Assembly (NCBI GenBank): GCA_035765775.1
Contig: DASTWV010000024.1
Coordinates: 1 to 64,000, forward strand
Direction of reading: 5' to 3'
Source of the DNA: Actinomycetota bacterium
Lineage (GTDB): Bacteria > Actinomycetota > CADDZG01 > JAHWKV01 > JAOPZY01
DNA length: 64,000 bases
Numbering within the stretch: position 1 is the stretch's first letter; every line of letters starts with the position of its first letter. Below the pieces are notes generated by a model. That model did not search any database. It was not told where the DNA came from and worked only from the letters and a program-made list of their open reading frames with translations. Positions 58,892-64,000 of this stretch are shown here, piece by piece. Made by a program: the position numbers and the translations under genes.

Positions 58892-59073
58892 TCATCGACT
58901 GCCAGCAGTGTGAAATGTACGAATCCGAGCACTGCACCGACTGCTTCGTGATGGCGTTGCTGCTGCCCAAGAGCGGCCCCGTCGTCCTCGACGATGAGGA
59001 GGAGCGGGCCGTCAGCACCCTGCAGGGGGCCGGTCTCGCCCCGCCTCTACGTTTCCGCCGCAAAGCGGGCTGA
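58888..59073 (+). CDS. 61-residue double-CxxC protein
   Basis: MIIDCQQCEMYESEHCTDCF carries Cys5, Cys8, Cys16 and Cys19, a compact two-CxxC site for zinc or possibly iron, followed by a short tail (VVLDDEEERAVSTLQ). Coupled by ATGA to the upstream gene, with GGAAGGAGG before the ATG. sepH starts 141 bases downstream. No family recognised from sequence; short proteins of this kind near sepH deserve a synteny check. Confidence 0.65.
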   Translation: MIIDCQQCEMYESEHCTDCFVMALLLPKSGPVVLDDEEERAVSTLQGAGLAPPLRFRRKAG

Positions 59074-59214
59074 ACGCCCCTGTGCCCGGGCGCACGCGCC
59101 CGGTGTCCCCCCCACGCTCCGCAGGGCTGCCCGGGCCCGCATAGGATGCTTGAAAGCGCGAAGAATCCGTCGTTTGATTAGCGTGCCTAGGCGGCGCGCG
59201 GACCGAGGGGGCCG

Positions 59215-60513
59215 GTGCAAAAACTCTATCTCGTTGGATTCACAACTGATCTGCGTAGTTTGATCCTCTCCCGCCAGAAAGGTGTGAAGAGCGGCGGCTT
59301 CAGCATCGCCATCGACGACCGGCTCCTCCAGACCGTCGAAGAGGTGGTCCGGCGCCAGGACGAGGCGGCGGCGAGGGAAACCCAGCCCATCGGGGAGGAG
59401 ATCGCGCTGTCCTCCGAGGCCGTGGCCGGTGCGCCCACCGGCGAGATGCCGGCGCGCAGCGGCCGGAGCCGGCTCACCCCCAAGGAGATCCAGAGCCACC
59501 TGCGCGAGGGCCGCAGCGTGCAGGATGTCGCCCGCATGGCGGGCACCGACGTGGCGTGGATCGAGCGCTTCGTGGGGCCGATCCTGGCCGAACGGGAGGG
59601 CATCGTCGAGGCGGTGCGGGCCGGGACCATCGTCCGCCCGCGGGCCGGGCGTTCCGGGTTCACGGTGGGCGAGGCGATCGCGGCCAACCTCAGGGACCGC
59701 AAGGGCGGGGCCTCGAGCACCGGCCCCCACGAGGGCTGGACGGCCGTCCGCCGCAACGGTAGCTGGGAGGTGACCTTCCGGTACTCGGTGCGCGGCCAGG
59801 CCCGGGAGGCGCAGTTCACCTTCGACACCGAGACCCGCGCGGTGAAAGCCATGACCCCCAACACCGCCGAAGTTGCCTGGCGCGCCGCGGAGCCCGGCGG
59901 GACCGCCGAGGAGGCCCCCCCGGCCCCGGAGCGCCTGTCACCCCCGCGCCCGCCCACGGTGCTGACCGCCCGGCCGACGCGCACCGGCCCCCCTGGGCGG
60001 GGCGCAGCCCCCCCGGCGCCGGAGGCGGAGGAGCGCCAGCCGGTGGGCGGGCGGCCGAACCTCTGGGGGAGCCTCGGGTCGGGAGCTGGGTCGGGAGCTG
60101 GGTCGGGAGGTCGACCGGGAGCTGGGTCCGGAGGGGGCCGGGAGCGTTCCGCGGGCATCGCCCGCGAACGGAGTGACCGCAGCGGCGGGGACCGGAGCGA
60201 GCGGGGCACCCGGGCGGAGCGCACGGCGCCGAGCCCCCAGGGGGCCGGGCCGTCGGACGACCGCCCCTCGTTCGCCCGCAGCACGGCCAACAGCCGGCCC
60301 CGGCGCCTGCTGTCCGGCGAGAGCGAGGCCGAGTTCCGCTCGGCCGTGGCCCGCACCCGGGCCAACCGGGTGGGCGGCGCCGGCCAGCAGGCGGGCAGCC
60401 CGGCCCAGCGGCCAGTCGGCGGCCAGGGGCAGGGTCAGGGTCAGGGACAAGCCCAGGGGCAGCGCAAGCCGGCCCGGAAGCGGCTCCCGGACGACTGGCT
60501 GCTGGACACCTAA
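59215..60513 (+). CDS. sepH: Septation protein SepH (DUF3071 family)
   Basis: The 432-residue protein has the DUF3071 N-terminal domain (LYLVGFTTDLRSLIL, FSIAIDDRLLQTVEEVV, and the helix-turn-helix SRLTPKEIQSHLREGRSVQDVARMAGTDVAWIERFVGPILAERE). SepH promotes FtsZ assembly in actinobacterial division. A beta segment (GWTAVRRNGSWEVTFRY) and a long disordered Gly/Arg/Gln tail follow, ending KRLPDDWLLDT, with a short GQ repeat near 60420. GTG 59215. Confidence 0.85.
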   Translation: MQKLYLVGFTTDLRSLILSRQKGVKSGGFSIAIDDRLLQTVEEVVRRQDEAAARETQPIGEEIALSSEAVAGAPTGEMPARSGRSRLTPKEIQSHLREGRSVQDVARMAGTDVAWIERFVGPILAEREGIVEAVRAGTIVRPRAGRSGFTVGEAIAANLRDRKGGASSTGPHEGWTAVRRNGSWEVTFRYSVRGQAREAQFTFDTETRAVKAMTPNTAEVAWRAAEPGGTAEEAPPAPERLSPPRPPTVLTARPTRTGPPGRGAAPPAPEAEERQPVGGRPNLWGSLGSGAGSGAGSGGRPGAGSGGGRERSAGIARERSDRSGGDRSERGTRAERTAPSPQGAGPSDDRPSFARSTANSRPRRLLSGESEAEFRSAVARTRANRVGGAGQQAGSPAQRPVGGQGQGQGQGQAQGQRKPARKRLPDDWLLDT

Positions 60514-60576
60514 GCCGGCTCGCTCCCGGGTTCGTGCCCGTCCCGAGGGCGGCATGGGGCCCCTCGACTGAGGTCG

Positions 60577-60611
60577 GGGACTTTCGTCCCGGGCAGTGGG
60601 ACAAATGTCCC
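60577..60611. promoter_or_regulatory. Two palindromes resembling DosR/DevR boxes
   Basis: GGGACTTTCGTCCC (60577-60590) and GGGACAAATGTCCC (60598-60611) have identical 5-bp arms and four-base centres, with starts 21 bases apart (two helical turns). The first differs from the mycobacterial DosR core GGGACTWWAGTCCC at one position. They lie between the 3' ends of sepH and the PH-domain gene, where no promoter is expected, so a hairpin terminator role is equally possible. Confidence 0.45.
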
Positions 60612-60644
60612 CCGCCTCGGACCCACGAGTCCGCCCGCGGGCGC

Positions 60645-61277
60645 CTACATCCGCTGCAGGAGGTCCGCCTTCTTCGCCTGGAACTCGGCCTCGGTCAGGA
60701 CGCCAGCGTCCCGCAGCCGGGCCAGCTCGCTGATCTGCTCCGGGATGGTCCGGTCCTGCAACGCCACCTCCGGGCGGCCCCCACCCTCCACCCGCTGGCG
60801 GTTGTTCTCCATCTGGGTGTAGATCTGCTGCTGGGCCCGGTCCGGGTGGGGCAGGTGGCTGAAGACGTCCTGGCCCTGGCGGCCGGCGGACTCGATGACC
60901 AGGTCGCCGGTGCCCACCATGCGCTCGAACAGGCTCTGGTGGAACGACAGGTCGTTCACCCGCTCCAGCGGGATCTCCCGGCCCTGGCGCCCGAAGACCC
61001 CCGAGCGCACGATGAGCCGGTCGGTGGTGAGCACGAAGTGGGTGGTACGCCAGGCGAAGAACTTGGCCAGGAACCAGATCACCCACAGCAGGCCGAGCCC
61101 GGCCACCACCAGGGCGACCACGGTCTCGGTCTGGCCGTTGAGCAGGATGGGGGTGGCCACCGCCCCGGCGAGGATCACCACCGCCGCCAGGGCCAGCCCG
61201 GAGAAGTACCACCAGTGCGGGTGCAGGTCGAAGGCGATCTCCTCGCCCGGGTTCAGCAGCTTGCGCGGGTACGGCAT
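60645..61277 (-). CDS. Bacterial PH-domain membrane protein with C-terminal SHOCT
   Basis: The 210-residue protein has two spans (~27-47, ~54-73), a bPH2/DUF304 domain (THFVLTTDRLIVRSGVFGRQGREIPLERVNDLSFHQSLFERM) and a SHOCT motif at the end (EQISELARLRDAGVLTEAEFQAKKADLL). Such proteins are structural or oligomerising membrane proteins with unknown ligands. It lies downstream of the cyclic-nucleotide-binding gene (23-base gap), probably in one operon. Confidence 0.8.
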   Translation of the reverse strand: MPYPRKLLNPGEEIAFDLHPHWWYFSGLALAAVVILAGAVATPILLNGQTETVVALVVAGLGLLWVIWFLAKFFAWRTTHFVLTTDRLIVRSGVFGRQGREIPLERVNDLSFHQSLFERMVGTGDLVIESAGRQGQDVFSHLPHPDRAQQQIYTQMENNRQRVEGGGRPEVALQDRTIPEQISELARLRDAGVLTEAEFQAKKADLLQRM

Positions 61278-61300
61278 GGTGCCTCCGTTCTCTGGCCGGG

Positions 61301-61732
61301 CTACTCGGCGAGGTCGGTGATGTCCTCCTCACCGTCGGGCTGTCGGGCGTGCAGCAGGGCGTCGAAGTGTTCGGCCAGGCGCCCGTTGGTCTGCAGCACA
61401 TTCAAGAAGGCGTCCCGGGGCAGGACCAGCAGCTCGCACTCGCCGACCGCCCGGGCCCGGCGGTGGTGGGTGGTGTTGAGCAGCAGCGAGATCTCGCCGA
61501 AGAAGTCGCCCTCCCCGAGCCGGGCCACCACCTGCCCGGCCCCGTCGTCGATCAGGACCTCGCCGGTGAGCACGATGTAGAGGGCGTCGCCGGGCAGGCC
61601 CGGCTCGAAAATGATGCTGCCGTCGCGCCAGACGAGGTTCATGCTCTCGCCGACGATGGCCAGGAGGCTGCGTTCGTCCAGGGGTGCAAACTCCGGCACC
61701 CGCTGCAAGGACTGCACCAGACTGTGCGGCAT
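61301..61732 (-). CDS. Cyclic nucleotide-binding domain protein
   Basis: The 143-residue protein is a single CNMP/CRP-type beta-roll (IIFEPGLPGDALYIVLTGEVLI, GDFFGEISLLLNTTHHRRARA), with the phosphate-binding cassette GEISLL...RRARA partly conserved, and an acidic tail. No DNA-binding domain is present, so it probably acts as a stand-alone sensor. Divergent from the phosphoesterase gene at 61797 (64-base gap). Confidence 0.82.
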   Translation of the reverse strand: MPHSLVQSLQRVPEFAPLDERSLLAIVGESMNLVWRDGSIIFEPGLPGDALYIVLTGEVLIDDGAGQVVARLGEGDFFGEISLLLNTTHHRRARAVGECELLVLPRDAFLNVLQTNGRLAEHFDALLHARQPDGEEDITDLAE

Positions 61733-61796
61733 TCTCCGCGCCCCGACCTCGTTCCCGCCGACTATCCTACGGGGAGCGCCCCTCTGCGGAAACCAC

Positions 61797-62663
61797 GTGG
61801 CCTACTCGCAAATCCCGCTACGCATCGCCCATATCTCCGACCTCCACGCCGGCGAGGTCACCTTCCAGCACGACGTGATGGCGAAGGTCATCGAGGCGAT
61901 CAACCGCATGGCCCCCGACGTGGTGGTGGTGGCGGGCGACGTCACCGCCGCCGGCTACGAGGACGAGTACGTCGAAGCCGCCGCCATCCTGGCCCAGATC
62001 GAGCCCCCCAAGATCATCATCCCGGGCAACCACGACGCCCGCAACGTGGGCTGGGTGCACTTCGAGCAGTACTTCGGCGAGCGCTTCTCCCGGCTGCGCC
62101 AGGCGTTCGACCCCCAGCGGGCGGAGCGCCTGCGGGCGACCGGCTTCGTCGTGGTGGGGGTGGACTCCTCCGAGCCCGACCTGGACGAGGGCCGGGTCGG
62201 CCGGGATCGCTACCAGTGGATGCGCAGCCAGTTCGAGGACCCCCCCGCCATGCGGGAGGACATCAAGATCTTCGCCATCCACCACCACCTGGTGTCCGTC
62301 CCGGGGACCGGCCGGGAGCGCAACATCGTCATGGATGCCGGCGACCTTCTGGCCCAGCTCACCACCCTGGACATCGACCTGATCCTGTCCGGCCACAAGC
62401 ACGTCCCGTTCTTCTGGGGGATCAACGGCATCCTGATCGCCAACTCCGGGACCTGCTCCACCAAGCGCCTGCGGGGCCTCACGCCGTCGTCGTGGAACGA
62501 GGTCGAGATCGACGCCTCGACGATCAAGGTCTTCCTGCACTACCCGGACGGCCGCCGGGAGCTGGCGGTGATCTTCTCCCGCAAGACCCGGGCGCTCACC
62601 CGCGAGGCGTTCACCATGACGCAGGATTTCGTGACGTCGAACCGCCTCTCGGCAGTCATCTGA
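61797..62663 (+). CDS. Calcineurin-like metallophosphoesterase
   Basis: The 288-residue phosphoesterase has the full motif set: ISDLH (Asp15, His17), AGDVT, GNHD, IHHHL and SGHKH. This is the class of cAMP phosphodiesterases (CpdA-like) and of other small phosphodiesterases. Its neighbour across the divergent promoter is a cyclic-nucleotide-binding protein, which makes a cyclic-nucleotide substrate attractive but unproven. GTG 61797; the M48 gene overlaps its stop. Confidence 0.87.
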   Translation: MAYSQIPLRIAHISDLHAGEVTFQHDVMAKVIEAINRMAPDVVVVAGDVTAAGYEDEYVEAAAILAQIEPPKIIIPGNHDARNVGWVHFEQYFGERFSRLRQAFDPQRAERLRATGFVVVGVDSSEPDLDEGRVGRDRYQWMRSQFEDPPAMREDIKIFAIHHHLVSVPGTGRERNIVMDAGDLLAQLTTLDIDLILSGHKHVPFFWGINGILIANSGTCSTKRLRGLTPSSWNEVEIDASTIKVFLHYPDGRRELAVIFSRKTRALTREAFTMTQDFVTSNRLSAVI

Positions 62664-63805
62664 ACGCCTACCGCCGCCTGCCGGCGGACGCCCGGGCGTT
62701 CTTCAGCGAGGAGGAGATCGCCCACGCCCGGGCCTACCGCCGGCCCGCCCGGCGCATGGGCATCCTGGAGAGCGCGATCGGGGTCGCCGTCTTGGCGGGG
62801 GCGGTGGTGGGCAGGGTCGCCCCCCGGATGGTTGCCCGCCTGCGCCTCGGCCACGGTGCCTTCGCCGTCGTGGCGGTGGCCGCCGGCATCGTCCTGGCCG
62901 GCACCCTGATCGACCTGCCGTTCGGTGCTTGGCGCCTCCGCTACGAGCGCCGCTGGGGCTTCTCCCGCACCTCGACCGCCCAGTGGGCAAGCGACCAGAT
63001 CCAGGAGCTCATCCTGTCGGTGGTCCTGGGGATCGCAGCCGCCCTGGCCTTCGCCGGGGTCACCCGCCTGGCGCACTGGTGGCTGGTCGCCTGGGTGGGC
63101 GGGGCGCTGCTTCTGGCCCTCCTCGTGATGGTGGCCCCGGCGGTGATCTCGCCGCTGTTCAACCATTTCCGCCCGCTGCACGACCCGGAGCTGCGGGCGC
63201 GCACCCAGGAGCTGGCCGACCGGGCGGGCGTCGAGATCCGCTCGGTGCTGGTGATGGATGCGAGCCGGCGTACCGCCAAGCACAACGCCTACTTCACCGG
63301 GCTCGGCCGCACCAAGCGGGTCGTCCTGTGGGACACGCTGCTGGCCGACTACGAGCCGGCCGCCACCCTCGTGGTGCTGGCCCACGAGCTGGGCCACTGG
63401 CGGCGGCGCCACGTGCTGCGCCTGCTGGGACTGGCGGCGGTGGGCCTCGGGCCCGCCCTCTTTGTCCTGGACCGGCTCCTCTCGGCAGCAGGGGCACAGC
63501 GGGCTCTGGGGGTCAGCGGCGCCACCGACCCGGCGGCGCTGGTAGTGGCGGTCGCGGTCGCAGTGGTGCTGCAGGCAGCCGCCCTCCCGGCCCTGGGGTG
63601 GTGCTCACGGGCCTGGGAGCGCCAGGCGGACCTGGACTCGCTGGAGCTCACGGGCGATGCCGACGCCTTCGCCGCCCTGCAGCGGGACCTGGCGCTGCGC
63701 AACCTGAGCGACCTGGCGCCCTCCCGGTGGGCCTACCTGCTGGCCAGCCACCCGCCGCCCCCGGAGCGCTTGGCCCTCGCCGGTCGGCACCTCCGCTCCG
63801 CCTGA
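62660..63805 (+). CDS. M48-family membrane zinc metalloprotease (Ste24/CAAX-protease-like)
   Basis: The protein has the zinc site HELGHWRRRH and a third-ligand segment ERQADLDSLELTGD, with at least four spans. The conserved-looking region begins before the first ATG (62756): AYRRLPADARAFFSEEEIAHARAYRRP. The only upstream start-like codon in frame is CTG 62660, which overlaps the preceding TGA (CTGA), so I extend the gene there. If the start is ATG 62756, the protein has 349 residues instead of 381. Confidence 0.8.
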   Translation: MNAYRRLPADARAFFSEEEIAHARAYRRPARRMGILESAIGVAVLAGAVVGRVAPRMVARLRLGHGAFAVVAVAAGIVLAGTLIDLPFGAWRLRYERRWGFSRTSTAQWASDQIQELILSVVLGIAAALAFAGVTRLAHWWLVAWVGGALLLALLVMVAPAVISPLFNHFRPLHDPELRARTQELADRAGVEIRSVLVMDASRRTAKHNAYFTGLGRTKRVVLWDTLLADYEPAATLVVLAHELGHWRRRHVLRLLGLAAVGLGPALFVLDRLLSAAGAQRALGVSGATDPAALVVAVAVAVVLQAAALPALGWCSRAWERQADLDSLELTGDADAFAALQRDLALRNLSDLAPSRWAYLLASHPPPPERLALAGRHLRSA

Positions 63806-63838
63806 GCCCGCACCCGGCCAGTGTCACCGGGAAAGGGC

Positions 63839-63844
63839 GATAAT
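63839..63844 (+). promoter_or_regulatory. Possible -10 element of the last gene
   Basis: GATAAT lies 73 bases before ATG 63917 in a locally AT-rich spot. No -35 hexamer is recognisable at the expected distance. Confidence 0.25.
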
Positions 63845-63916
63845 CCTTCTGTCAGCGCGGCTTTCCGGCAGGAGCACAGCAGACCGGATGGCGAGCCGGA
63901 AGCAAGGAGGTCGGCC

Positions 63917-64000
63917 ATGTCCGTAGTGTCAGGTGCCACACTCGTCGAGCTGTTCACCAACCGGATCACGGCGTCCCCCAGCAGCCCGGCGATGCGGACG
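63917..64000 (+). CDS. Start of an AMP-dependent synthetase/acyl-CoA ligase-like gene (partial)
   Basis: ATG 63917 follows an excellent AGGAGG site. The 28 visible residues (TLVELFTNRITASPSSPAMRT) match the typical N terminus of long-chain acyl-CoA synthetases and related adenylating enzymes (LVELF..R....P..PA.R). The frame runs off the right edge, so the call rests on very little sequence. Confidence 0.5.
   Translation, partial: MSVVSGATLVELFTNRITASPSSPAMRT

Noticed and set aside
60066-60140. Gly/Ser repeat in the sepH tail as a mobile or CRISPR-like repeat
   Set aside because: It is in-frame low-complexity coding sequence typical of the disordered SepH tail, with no spacers or flanking duplication.

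Overview
The window looks like a chromosomal core segment of an uncultured-type Actinomycetota, probably Acidimicrobiia or a related lineage. Signs of this are the very high G+C with strong GC3 bias, many GTG starts and start/stop overlaps (ATGA, GTGA, TGATG), an actinobacterial SepH septation protein, a mycobacterial-type RpiB, PASTA kinase cell-wall genes, and secreted proteins built from GYWL.A.DGG.F.FG repeats. I see no rRNA, tRNA, CRISPR array, phage or IS element.

Layout. 1-4.5 kb: tail of an unknown gene, a TfoX-like protein, rpiB, a lipoprotein, glyA (minus) and a WecA/TagO-type glycosyl-1-phosphate transferase. 4.6-6.1 kb: a bicovalent FAD (BBE-type) oxidase with its own promoter and candidate operator. 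6.1-13.5 kb: a complete F1Fo ATP synthase operon on the minus strand, headed by two small membrane proteins (AtpI/AtpZ type). 13.7-17.5 kb: UspA, a REC-HK-REC-GGDEF hybrid and an aldo/keto reductase. 17.5-22.3 kb: two GYWL-repeat secreted proteins (one an L,D-transpeptidase) around a PPOX protein and murA. 22.3-25.2 kb: NifU-C, MeaB and an isobutyryl-CoA-mutase-type large subunit broken by a one-base frameshift. 25.2-31.7 kb: idi, a 2-hydroxyacid dehydrogenase, a histidine phosphatase, pgi, MerR, a cupredoxin pair and a NUDIX hydrolase.

31.7-46.6 kb: enoyl-CoA hydratase-etfB-etfA, a two-component system, cysteine desulfurase-mnmA-UPF0280-ligA, an ECF sigma/anti-sigma pair with an ABC exporter, and a double-hotdog dehydratase. 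46.7-51.3 kb: a cell-wall block (LysM-lytic transglycosylase, coiled-coil protein, PASTA kinase, D,D-carboxypeptidase). 51.3-57.8 kb holds the most unusual genes: a second RpiB-like protein coupled to an endonuclease IV-like/LigD-polymerase fusion, then trpD, then a metallophosphoesterase/DUF2156 (MprF-like) membrane fusion. 57.9-64 kb: small hypotheticals including a CxxC protein upstream of sepH, a PH-SHOCT protein, a cyclic-nucleotide-binding protein, a phosphoesterase, an M48 protease and the start of an acyl-CoA synthetase-like gene.

The best candidates for something new are the AP-endonuclease-like/LigD-polymerase fusion, the phosphoesterase/MprF-like fusion, the isobutyryl-CoA mutase active-site signature with its frameshift, paired DosR-like palindromes in a convergent spacer, and a cascade of overlapping five-codon mini-ORFs in a 14-bp tandem repeat.
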